NCBI GenBank assembly: GCA_947632255.1
Contig: CANROL010000028.1
Location: 1 to 9,937 of the forward strand
Length of the DNA stretch: 9,937 nucleotides
Reading direction: 5' to 3'
Source of the DNA: an uncultured Bacilli bacterium
GTDB taxonomy: Bacteria > Bacillota_I > Bacilli_A > RF39 > UBA660
Shown here: positions 1-6,053 of the stretch, one piece after another
Numbering within the stretch: the stretch's first letter is position 1
How the letters are laid out: each line of letters begins with the position of its first letter
The notes under the pieces: generated by a model
Databases searched by the model: none
Told to the model about the DNA's origin: nothing
The model's input: the letters and a program-made list of their open reading frames with translations, nothing else
Program-made: the position numbers and the translations under genes

Positions 1-52
1 TACTTGTTTCATCACAACTAGATTCAATTGCTAAAATATATACATCTTTCAT
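1..52 (-). CDS. tsaD: TsaD, t6A tRNA-modification catalytic subunit (N-terminal fragment)
   Basis: Only the first 17 codons are inside the window; the gene continues past the left edge. The visible N-terminus reads MKDVYILAIESSCDETS, and ILAIESSCDETS is the signature start of the TsaD/Kae1/Gcp family. In this family TsaD transfers the threonylcarbamoyl group from TC-AMP to A37 of ANN-decoding tRNAs, together with TsaB and TsaE. The start ATG (50-52) lies one base after the rimI stop, so the two are translationally coupled, with a GAGTG-like ribosome site inside the end of rimI. Neighbours tsaE, tsaB and rimI support the call. The metal-binding and catalytic regions lie outside the window, so integrity cannot be judged. 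Confidence 0.93.
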   Translation of the reverse strand, partial: MKDVYILAIESSCDETS

Positions 53-53
53 T

Positions 54-479
54 TTATTCACTCTTTCTAGCCATTAAATAGGCATCATCATCATGATAAT
101 AATTTTTACGAACATTAACAATTTGAAAACCAAATTTTTCATATAAACTAATGGCGGCTTCATTTTTTGATGCTACTTCTAAAGTAACTAATTTTAAACT
201 TTCACCACATTCTGAAATAACATAATTAAGTAAATTTGTAGCAATATGTTTTCCCCGATAATTAGGATCAACAACAAGACTTAAAATATCACAAGTATCA
301 TATAAATGAGTTGCTGTAATAAAACCAACTACTTGATCATCTTTTTCATAAACATAAACTAAAGATATATTATCATTTAACATATCATTTAAATCATTTA
401 CTTGAGAAAAATTACTATTTAATAATGAACCTAATTCACCAATTCTAGGAATATCATAAACATTAGCTTCTCTAATCAT
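54..479 (-). CDS. rimI: RimI-type GNAT N-acetyltransferase (ribosomal protein S18 alanine acetyltransferase)
   Basis: This 141-residue protein is the usual length for RimI, a cytoplasmic acetyl-CoA-dependent enzyme that acetylates protein N-termini, classically ribosomal protein S18. The GNAT core is visible. The acetyl-CoA loop lies in DPNYRGKHIATNLL (about 71-84). The block LEVASKNEAAISLYEKFGF (100-118) contains Glu101 and Tyr113, at the positions of the proposed general base and acid of RimI. The ATG (477-479) lies inside the end of tsaB, with an 8-base overlap, behind a GAGGT ribosome site. It sits third in the tsaE-tsaB-rimI-tsaD operon, the same order as ydiB-C-D-E of B. subtilis. Context favours RimI over a generic GNAT, but the substrate is inferred. 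Confidence 0.9.
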   Translation of the reverse strand: MIREANVYDIPRIGELGSLLNSNFSQVNDLNDMLNDNISLVYVYEKDDQVVGFITATHLYDTCDILSLVVDPNYRGKHIATNLLNYVISECGESLKLVTLEVASKNEAAISLYEKFGFQIVNVRKNYYHDDDAYLMARKSE

Positions 480-1017
480 GATTTACCTCAATATTTTTAA
501 CATATAAAGGTTTTAATAGATGAATATTAAGATCTGGTTTATTTTTTAAAAATTCATAAACTTTTAGAATATTTACTTCATCATCACCTTTAATAATAAT
601 ATCATCATTGTATTTATTAACATAAAAGTAATCATCTATTAATTCATGTTCTTTATTAAATTTAGCACCAAATATCCCATTTTTATCTTTAATACCAATA
701 GTTACTTCATCATAATCTAAAGCTAAAGCTTGTAAATAAGAAATAGGTTTTACTTTAATGTTTTTTGTATAACCAATTATTTTAGCTATAACTACTCCAA
801 TTCTTACACCAGTAAATGATCCTGGTCCATTTATAACAATTACTTCTTCTAAATCATCAAAACTAACATTATTTTCTAACATTAATTCATTTAATAAATT
901 AGTAGTATGTCGAGAATGTTTATTACTCTTTAAAACTTTTTTAGCTAATAATTTATTATCTTTAATTAAACCCATGACTAAATATTCCATATGGGTATCT
1001 ATATATAAAGTTATCAT
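472..1017 (-). CDS. tsaB: TsaB, t6A biosynthesis scaffold protein (short form)
   Basis: TsaB is an inactive ASKHA-fold paralogue of TsaD that binds TsaD and TsaE to form the bacterial t6A complex. The N-terminal strand (ITLYIDTHMEYLVMGLI) matches the family's start, and the hallmark NGPGSFTGVRIG occupies residues 63-74. The C-terminus has a P-L-Y-V segment (170-173) like the usual P-x-Y-L/V-R end. At 181 residues it is about 50 shorter than typical TsaB, with the second half reduced, as seen in several small-genome Firmicutes. The ATG (1015-1017) follows a good GAGGAA ribosome site. A weak terminator-like hairpin separates it from tsaE, and its TAG stop overlaps rimI. Confidence 0.93.
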   Translation of the reverse strand: MITLYIDTHMEYLVMGLIKDNKLLAKKVLKSNKHSRHTTNLLNELMLENNVSFDDLEEVIVINGPGSFTGVRIGVVIAKIIGYTKNIKVKPISYLQALALDYDEVTIGIKDKNGIFGAKFNKEHELIDDYFYVNKYNDDIIIKGDDEVNILKVYEFLKNKPDLNIHLLKPLYVKNIEVNHD

Positions 1018-1032
1018 TAATTCACTTCCTCA

Positions 1033-1057
1033 AAACAAAAACTCACCTTTAAGTGAG
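1033..1057 (-). terminator. Weak intra-operon terminator or attenuator hairpin, tsaE/tsaB
   Basis: On the minus strand a 5-6 bp stem (CTCAC/GTGAG, loop TTAAAG) is followed by TTTTTGTTTT. It sits immediately after the tsaE stop and before the tsaB ribosome site. The short stem and interrupted T-tract suggest partial termination or an RNA-end stabiliser rather than a full stop, since the downstream genes have no visible promoter. Confidence 0.45.
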
Positions 1058-1058
1058 A

Positions 1059-1505
1059 TTATAAAACAGCATTACATAATTCTTCATATTTTAAACCATG
1101 AGGTTTAAATACTAAAATTCGAGTATTTTCATCAATAATTTTAATATTAATGTCTAATCTCTCACTAGGTAATCTATCTTCAATTAGTTCAGCCCATTCA
1201 ATAATAGAAACACCTTCTTTATTAAAGTAATCTTCTATACCAAAGTCTGCTTCATCTAAACGATAAACATCCATATGATATAAAGGTAATTCCCCAGTTA
1301 AGTATTCTTTAACTATTGTAAAAGTAGGACTTGTAATATTATCTTCAATTCCTAAAGCATTAGCAAAACCTTTAACAAAAACTGTTTTACCACTTCCTAA
1401 ATCACCATTTAAACAAATAACCATTCCTGGAAATTTTTCACTTTCAATATTTTGGGCTAATTCTAAAGTATCTTCGACACTTTTAGATGTATATTTATAA
1501 TCCAT
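1059..1505 (-). CDS. tsaE: TsaE, t6A complex ATPase
   Basis: TsaE is a small P-loop ATPase that drives turnover of the TsaB-TsaD complex during t6A37 formation. Its 148 residues match the usual length. Visible motifs are the Walker A GDLGSGKT (34-41), the switch-like SPTFT (59-63), LYHMDVYRL (75-83) and the Walker B-like IIEWAE (101-106), in canonical order. The start ATG (1503-1505) has a GGTGAG ribosome site seven bases upstream. It is the first gene of the tsaE-tsaB-rimI-tsaD operon and lies directly downstream of a good promoter at 1524-1552. Confidence 0.96.
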   Translation of the reverse strand: MDYKYTSKSVEDTLELAQNIESEKFPGMVICLNGDLGSGKTVFVKGFANALGIEDNITSPTFTIVKEYLTGELPLYHMDVYRLDEADFGIEDYFNKEGVSIIEWAELIEDRLPSERLDINIKIIDENTRILVFKPHGLKYEELCNAVL

Positions 1506-1523
1506 GTTAAACTCACCAAAAAC

Positions 1524-1552
1524 ATTGTAGCAATATTTTTTAATAAGCGCAA
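1524..1552 (-). promoter_or_regulatory. Promoter of the tsaE-tsaB-rimI-tsaD operon
   Basis: On the minus strand: -35 TTGCGC (1547-1552), a spacer of exactly 17 bases, then -10 TACAAT (1524-1529) preceded by TGC, an extended -10. The expected start is near 1517, leaving a leader of about a dozen bases that carries the GGTGAG ribosome site of tsaE. Confidence 0.8.
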
Positions 1553-1581
1553 GTATATTTAGTAAAATTTAACAAATATTT

Positions 1582-1608
1582 AAAAAAGGACTTATTTTTT
1601 AAAGTCCT
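1582..1608 (-). terminator. Intrinsic terminator of the BIG2 surface-protein gene
   Basis: On the minus strand a 7-bp stem (AGGACTT/AAGTCCT, at 1602-1608 and 1587-1593) with an A/T loop is followed by a run of six T. It begins at the last base of the gene's stop codon and insulates the gene from the tsaE promoter downstream. Confidence 0.88.
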
Positions 1609-3593
1609 TAATCAATACTATAAGTTACAGTTATTTTAATAGGAATAAAGTAACCATTAAAAGTAACAGTAGCGTTATTAACATTATTTACTTTAGTTAT
1701 AAAATATACACCATGATAATTATTAGTTTTAAAAGTACTTTCTTTAGTTATAGTAAAGTTTTCTTTAGTTAAAGAACCACGACTATAACTTCTAGCAGTT
1801 GTATCTATTTTATTACTAAAATCATAACCATCATAGAATGCTATTTTATTGGTCCAATCAGTATTTTTATAAGTATTATATTCATCATAAGTAGTATAAT
1901 AATCAAAATTAATATTTTCTATTTGAGCATATATAGGAATATCTTTAAAAACATAACCATGAATAGATTCTTCTAAGGCTTCATCTTCTAAAGTATAACC
2001 CATTATATAATAAGTTTTAGTATAAACATTACGATCATTTACAGTAATAATAATACTATCACTAACATTATCAATACTAGCAGTTATTTTAGCAGTTCCG
2101 GCTTTTTTAGCATAGATTACTCCTTCAGAACTAACAGATACAACAGATGAATTACTAGAACTCCAAGTTATATTTTTATTAGTACTATTAGAAGGATTAA
2201 TTGTAGCACTTAAAACTTTAGTATTACCAACCTTCATAGTTTCATCATCGTTATTAATTTTTATACTTGTTACAGGTATAATATTATTTTTGACATATAC
2301 TAAACATGTAGCACTTAAATCATTAATAGAAGCAGTAATTACGGTATAACCAACATTTTTGGCAGTTACTAAACCATTAGTAATGGTAGCTACTTCAGGA
2401 TTACTACTAGTCCAAGTAATATTTTTATTAGTAGCATTATTTGGTTTTATTGTAGCAATTAGATTATAAGTAGCATTAGGGCCTAATTCAAGAGTTGTTT
2501 TATCTAAAGTAATACTTTGTACGGCGACAACACTAGATTTTAGACTACTACGAACATCAAATATAACACTGCGATTACTATATTCATCAAGATAATATTC
2601 ATAAATAGTATCAGTAGAATAAGTATTTTTCATTTTAGCAACCATTAAAATTTGATATCCTACTAAACCTGTATTAGTTTTATTATAAACACCAGTTATC
2701 TTAGGAGCTTCAACATATAAAGATTTACCAGTTTCTTTAGCTAAAGCACTTATTTCATCACTTAATTTTTTATATTCAACCGCGGCAATATCACTAACTT
2801 TATTAGCATAACTAGCTTTAAAGTAATCATCTTTACTTACCGCGCATGAACCATCAATTGTATATGCAAGTGGATATAAAGCAAAATAATCTTTAGAACC
2901 AAATTCACATGTTGGTTTAGTTTCAGTTGTTGGTTTAGAATTCTCAGTTGATGGTTTAGTTGTTGGTGTACTTGATGGTTTTTGATTATTATTGTTATTA
3001 TTGGTTGTATTTCCAGAAGATGGTTTTTGATTATTGTTAGTTGTACTTTCGGTTGAAGGTTTTTGATTATTGTTAGTTGTAGTTCCGGTTGCAGGTTTTT
3101 GTTCTTCATTAGGTGTATTATTTTCTTGATTGTTATCTTGTTTGTTGTCTTCAACTTTGTCATCAGTTTTATCTGGAACTGGTACTTTAATAGTATCTAT
3201 TACATAATCTGATTCTTTTTGACATACAAGTTTAACTTTCATACTATAATCTTCATCATTTAATTTAGTTACTTCAGCATAACTATCTTTTAAATTACAT
3301 GATTTACCATTTTGATCTTTAAATTCAATAACTAATTTTTTGTTAAGCATGTCCTCTAAAGTTAACTTAACTTTACCATTTAATTCTGTTGGTAAATTTG
3401 AAGCATTAAAATATTCTTCGGCAGCTTCTTTCATAATATTAAGATTAGTATTTAAATTAGACACTTTCTTTTCATCTTTTTTAAATAAAGAAATAATCCA
3501 AATAATTAAGAAAACCACGATTAATAAAATTAATATTTTTATTAATACTGATCGCCAATTAATTTTAATTTTTTTAGAACTTTCTTCGTACAT
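1608..3593 (-). CDS. Membrane-anchored surface protein with Asn/Thr/Pro linker and two BIG2 Ig-like domains
   Basis: A 661-residue protein with a basic cytoplasmic tail (1-14) and one strong membrane segment (about 16-37), with no clear signal-peptidase site, so it is probably an N-in membrane-anchored exoprotein. Residues 45-140 form a small domain with Cys99 and Cys124, which could pair; the membrane helix followed by NLNIMKEAAEEYF recalls pseudopilin-like proteins. Residues 141-227 are a disordered linker with near-repeats of TTNNNQKPSTES. Residues 228-355 are an unassigned domain (Cys229, Cys250). Two BIG2 bacterial Ig-like domains follow (about 358-435 and 441-518), each with the NITW(T/S)SSN signature. 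An unassigned Tyr-rich region (525-661) ends the protein. The ATG follows a GGGGG ribosome site at seven bases. Adhesion or cell-wall contact is the likely role, inferred from BIG2 domains in general. It is monocistronic, with its own promoter and terminator. Confidence 0.85.
   Translation of the reverse strand: MYEESSKKIKINWRSVLIKILILLIVVFLIIWIISLFKKDEKKVSNLNTNLNIMKEAAEEYFNASNLPTELNGKVKLTLEDMLNKKLVIEFKDQNGKSCNLKDSYAEVTKLNDEDYSMKVKLVCQKESDYVIDTIKVPVPDKTDDKVEDNKQDNNQENNTPNEEQKPATGTTTNNNQKPSTESTTNNNQKPSSGNTTNNNNNNQKPSSTPTTKPSTENSKPTTETKPTCEFGSKDYFALYPLAYTIDGSCAVSKDDYFKASYANKVSDIAAVEYKKLSDEISALAKETGKSLYVEAPKITGVYNKTNTGLVGYQILMVAKMKNTYSTDTIYEYYLDEYSNRSVIFDVRSSLKSSVVAVQSITLDKTTLELGPNATYNLIATIKPNNATNKNITWTSSNPEVATITNGLVTAKNVGYTVITASINDLSATCLVYVKNNIIPVTSIKINNDDETMKVGNTKVLSATINPSNSTNKNITWSSSNSSVVSVSSEGVIYAKKAGTAKITASIDNVSDSIIITVNDRNVYTKTYYIMGYTLEDEALEESIHGYVFKDIPIYAQIENINFDYYTTYDEYNTYKNTDWTNKIAFYDGYDFSNKIDTTARSYSRGSLTKENFTITKESTFKTNNYHGVYFITKVNNVNNATVTFNGYFIPIKITVTYSID
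2970..3080 (-). repeat. 36-base coding repeats in the surface-protein linker
   Basis: Residues 172-183 (TTNNNQKPSTES), 184-195 (TTNNNQKPSSGN) and 196-208 (TTNNNNNNQKPSS) are three consecutive copies of one unit, the last expanded by three Asn. The DNA repeats with the same period. Such low-complexity tracts can change copy number by slippage. Confidence 0.8.
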
Positions 3594-3607
3594 ATAAATT
3601 CCCCCTT

Positions 3608-3626
3608 AACCAAATATTTCTTGGTT
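3608..3626 (-). promoter_or_regulatory. 5' leader hairpin upstream of the surface-protein ribosome site
   Basis: On the minus strand AACCAA and TTGGTT form a 6-bp stem with a 7-base loop. It lies a few bases from the predicted transcript start (about 3629) and directly before the AAGGGGG ribosome site. Position suggests 5'-end protection or a translation effect; function is inferred. Confidence 0.5.
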
Positions 3627-3635
3627 TTGCTAGAT

Positions 3636-3664
3636 ATGATAACACAAAAATTACTCATTGTCAA
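3636..3664 (-). promoter_or_regulatory. Promoter of the BIG2 surface-protein gene
   Basis: On the minus strand: -35 TTGACA (3659-3664, perfect), a 17-base spacer, then -10 TATCAT (3636-3641) preceded by TGT (extended -10). The predicted start is near 3629. Confidence 0.88.
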
Positions 3665-3674
3665 ATTGCTCAAA

Positions 3675-3707
3675 GAAAAAAGTCTAAACTTTAAATAAAT
3701 TTAGACT
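3675..3707 (-). terminator. Intrinsic terminator of murD
   Basis: An 8-bp perfect stem (AGTCTAAA/TTTAGACT, at 3700-3707 and 3681-3688) with an 11-base loop is followed on the minus strand by six T. It starts nine bases after the murD stop. Confidence 0.9.
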
Positions 3708-3715
3708 AAAATATA

Positions 3716-5035
3716 TTACTTCAAACTATTAACAATATTTTTAAATTCTTCGCCTCGATCTTCAAATTTAGCATACTGATCCCAAGAAGCAGAAGCAGGA
3801 CTAAGTAAAACAGTATCATTTTCTAAAACATTATTAACAATACTTTTTAAGGCATCTTTTAAATATTCATAAACTTCATAGGGAATGTTATTATCTTCAC
3901 AAAAACTAGCTATTCTATTTCTTACTTCCCCGATAGCATAGACTTTTTTAACGCGATTTAGATATGGTATTAAAACCGCAAAATCTTGATTACGATCCAT
4001 ACCGCCTAAAATTAAATGAATATTATTTTTAAAACTTTTTAAAGCCGGAATAGTTGAGGTTGGATTAGTTGATTTTGAATCATTATAATAGGCTACATTA
4101 TTTAAAGTACGAACATATTCTAAGCGATGTTCAACACCTTTAAATTCTTTTAATATTTCTAGGGCATATTTAAAATCAATATTTAAAACTTTTAATAAGA
4201 CTAACATGGCTAATATATTTTCGTAGTTATGTTCCCCTTTTAAAATTATATCTTTAGTGTTAATAACTTCTTTATTATCAACATATATAATTCCATCTTT
4301 ATAATAGTTAGTATTATTATTAAAATAATATTTAGTAGAGTTAATATCTTGAGTTGTAGTATAAGCATCATAATTACCTTTATTAATGATAGCTATATCT
4401 TCTTTAGTATGATGATCAAATATTTTATGTTTAGTATTTTTATATGCTTCATAAGTGCCATGATAATCTAAATGCGTAGGACATATATTAGTTAAGATAC
4501 TAATATTGGTTTTAAAATCATGAAAATCTATTAATTGATGATCAGATATTTCTAATAATAAATAAGAATTAGGTAAAACATCTTTTACTATTTGCGATAA
4601 AGGAGTACCTATATTACCCCCTAAAATAACATTTAGACCAGCTTTTTTCATGACTTCATATACTAATGTTGTTGTAGTAGTTTTGCCATTAGAACCAGTT
4701 ATACCAATAATAGTAAGATTTTTAGGCAAATAGTGATAAGCAACTTCCATTTCATTTACTACTGGAATATTTAAATCATGAGCTTTTTTAACACAAGGAT
4801 TAAAAGGAAAAACAGCTGGGTTTTTAATTAATAAATCAAAACTATCATCTAATAAAGCTTCTGGTTCTTCACTTTTAATAAATGATATATTTAAAGCTTT
4901 TAGTTCATTTATTTTAGCTTCATCTTGATCTTTCATGTCAGTTGCAATAATAGTATTTTTATCTGCGAGTAATTTAGCAACTTCAAAACCACTTCGAGCC
5001 ATCCCTAATATTAATATTTTTTTATTTTCAATCAT
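3716..5035 (-). CDS. murD: MurD, UDP-N-acetylmuramoyl-L-alanine--D-glutamate ligase
   Basis: A cytoplasmic Mur ligase that adds D-Glu to UDP-MurNAc-L-Ala using ATP. Its 439 residues match family length. The N-terminal Rossmann-like UDP-binding domain begins KKILILGMARSGF (5-17). The central ATPase domain has the P-loop GSNGKTT (114-120), HLDYHGT (188-194) and Lys202 at the position of the carbamylated lysine. The C-terminal domain carries EHRLEYV (302-308), NDSKSTNPTST (318-328) and SPASASWDQYAKFEDRGEEF (412-431), typical of MurD rather than MurC/E/F. Residues 162-167 read EISDHQ where many MurD proteins have ELSSFQ, a mild variation. A GGTGAA ribosome site precedes the ATG. It has its own terminator and probably its own promoter. 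It shows that the organism makes peptidoglycan. Confidence 0.97.
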   Translation of the reverse strand: MIENKKILILGMARSGFEVAKLLADKNTIIATDMKDQDEAKINELKALNISFIKSEEPEALLDDSFDLLIKNPAVFPFNPCVKKAHDLNIPVVNEMEVAYHYLPKNLTIIGITGSNGKTTTTTLVYEVMKKAGLNVILGGNIGTPLSQIVKDVLPNSYLLLEISDHQLIDFHDFKTNISILTNICPTHLDYHGTYEAYKNTKHKIFDHHTKEDIAIINKGNYDAYTTTQDINSTKYYFNNNTNYYKDGIIYVDNKEVINTKDIILKGEHNYENILAMLVLLKVLNIDFKYALEILKEFKGVEHRLEYVRTLNNVAYYNDSKSTNPTSTIPALKSFKNNIHLILGGMDRNQDFAVLIPYLNRVKKVYAIGEVRNRIASFCEDNNIPYEVYEYLKDALKSIVNNVLENDTVLLSPASASWDQYAKFEDRGEEFKNIVNSLK

Positions 5036-5053
5036 TTATATTCACCTAAAAAT

Positions 5054-5082
5054 ATTATATTCTAAGGAATTTAAAAAAGCAA
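5054..5082 (-). promoter_or_regulatory. Putative murD promoter overlapping the upstream terminator
   Basis: On the minus strand a perfect -10 TATAAT (5054-5059) is preceded at 17 bases by TTGCTT (5077-5082), a poor -35 that lies inside the terminator stem of the upstream gene. No TG extension is present. The start would be near 5047, giving a leader of about a dozen bases with the AGGTGAA ribosome site. Confidence 0.55.
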
Positions 5083-5092
5083 GCTAACTTGC
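5073..5092 (-). terminator. Intrinsic terminator of the lysozyme-fold gene
   Basis: On the minus strand a compact GCAAG-TTAG-CTTGC hairpin is followed by TTTTTT. The gene's TAG stop codon falls in the loop region, so termination overlaps the end of the reading frame. Confidence 0.8.
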
Positions 5093-5632
5093 CTTAATTT
5101 CATTAATATAATAATATACATCTTTATACCAGTTGGGATTTTCAGCATATTTTTTATTAATCTTTTCAGGAGTATTTAATCCTTTTTGATAATAATTAAC
5201 TGCTAAATTTTTAATAAATGATTCAATACCTGATTCTAAATTATTAAATTTTTGATAAGAACCACAGCCTTTACCTTTCATGCCTCCAACATTATTACAT
5301 ACACGCGTTAAATAACTACAATTCCATTTACATCCTGTTTCTACTAAAATAATAGATGTTGCTACAACTGGATCTACTTCATAATCTAAAGCGTTTTTTA
5401 TAATAACTTCTGCATAACCATCTAAAGTAGAATTTAAAACATTATTAATTTTTAAAGCTAATTCATTAAATGTTAAATCTTCATAAACTACTTGTTCATA
5501 TGTATTAACAGGTATAGAACTATTAAGTAAAATATTAGTTACTTCATTTATTTTTAAATTTCTTTTATTAATTACAAATATACTGCTTATTATTAAAATG
5601 ATTGATATCATTTTTAATAAATAATTTTTCAT
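5084..5632 (-). CDS. Secreted or membrane-anchored lysozyme-fold protein (putative glucosaminidase/transglycosylase-like)
   Basis: A 182-residue protein with a short basic start and a hydrophobic segment (about 5-21) acting as signal peptide or anchor. Residues about 73-180 look like a lysozyme-superfamily domain. IIKNALDYEVDPVVATSIIL leads to Glu98, a candidate catalytic acid in VETG. NVGGMKG (114-120) follows, then F-x(3)-E-S-G-I-x-S-F-I (129-140) and Y-Y-Q-K-G with a final YAENPNWYKDV (162-172), the pattern of GH73/SLT-like wall hydrolases. Four Cys (101, 105, 112, 123) cluster around the presumed active site and may form two disulphides. The ATG follows a strong GGAGG site. It is probably a small peptidoglycan-remodelling enzyme; family assignment is by motif pattern only. 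Confidence 0.7.
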   Translation of the reverse strand: MKNYLLKMISIILIISSIFVINKRNLKINEVTNILLNSSIPVNTYEQVVYEDLTFNELALKINNVLNSTLDGYAEVIIKNALDYEVDPVVATSIILVETGCKWNCSYLTRVCNNVGGMKGKGCGSYQKFNNLESGIESFIKNLAVNYYQKGLNTPEKINKKYAENPNWYKDVYYYINEIKAS

Positions 5633-5667
5633 TTTTTTATATCCTCCATTTTAAGCGAAGTGGTATA

Positions 5668-5696
5668 ATTGTAACATAAGATTAGGTATTAGTCAA
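5668..5696 (-). promoter_or_regulatory. Promoter of the lysozyme-fold gene
   Basis: On the minus strand: -35 TTGACT (5691-5696), a 17-base spacer, then -10 TACAAT (5668-5673) preceded by TGT (extended -10). The -35 overlaps the stop codon of the upstream 99-residue gene, which has no visible terminator, so read-through is also possible. Confidence 0.85.
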
Positions 5697-5992
5697 ATTC
5701 GTTCTATATCTATAATATCATTTAAATTAAATTTATCACCATTTAAAGCTAGTAAATAAAAGCCTGTTTTACCAACAATAGTAGTATCATAAGTATTATC
5801 TTTGGTCGTTATTCTTACTTTACTTTTATAAACATGATGAGGATTAGCAAATATTTCATTTATTTTATGGGGTATGTTTTCTTTAGGACTATTATTACGA
5901 TCTTCATTTAAAGTTGAAAAAGATACTTCTTTATTATTTTTTAAATCTTTATTAATAGGATTAGCAAATACTTTAGGTAAATTTTTATTCAT
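5693..5992 (-). CDS. Small conserved-looking protein of unknown function, possible Sm-like C-terminal barrel
   Basis: I do not recognise this 99-residue protein by name. It is soluble, with no signal or membrane segment. The N-terminal half is polar and probably flexible. It contains VFANPIN (8-14), which is echoed by IFANPHH (47-53). The C-terminal half (55-99) alternates strands and turns (VYKSKVRITTKDNTYDTTIV, then a GKTGFYLLAL turn and a final IIDIERI). That resembles a small five-strand barrel of the Sm or SH3 kind; the fold is inferred. The ATG follows an AGAGGTG ribosome site at about eight bases. It is divergent from the SEDS gene and ends, apparently with TGA, within the promoter of the lysozyme-fold gene. 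Confidence 0.75.
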   Translation of the reverse strand: MNKNLPKVFANPINKDLKNNKEVSFSTLNEDRNNSPKENIPHKINEIFANPHHVYKSKVRITTKDNTYDTTIVGKTGFYLLALNGDKFNLNDIIDIERI

Positions 5993-6012
5993 ATAGATAC
6001 ACCTCTAGTAAT

Positions 6013-6040
6013 ATTTTATGATAAATATTTAATTTTTGAA
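6013..6040 (-). promoter_or_regulatory. Possible promoter of the 99-residue gene
   Basis: On the minus strand TTCAAA (6035-6040), a 16-base spacer and TAAAAT (6013-6018) form a moderate promoter in the divergent intergenic region. The region is so AT-rich that chance matches are likely. Confidence 0.4.
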
Positions 6041-6053
6041 CCATAATATAAAT

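Noticed and set aside
2837..3163. Open frame on the minus strand of 108 codons, rich in Ile, Lys, Gln
   Set aside because: It lies inside the BIG2 surface-protein gene in another frame; its composition simply reflects the repetitive Asn/Thr linker, and no ribosome site precedes it.
3340..3597. Open frame on the plus strand of 85 codons
   Set aside because: Antisense to the N-terminus of the surface protein; the hydrophobic look is the mirror of its membrane helix. The surface-protein frame has a promoter, ribosome site and domains.
6036..6053. TTG start extending the RodA-like protein by six residues
   Set aside because: A rare start with no ribosome site; the extension (MNHNIN) adds nothing known, and ATG 6054 begins the normal short basic tail before the first membrane helix.
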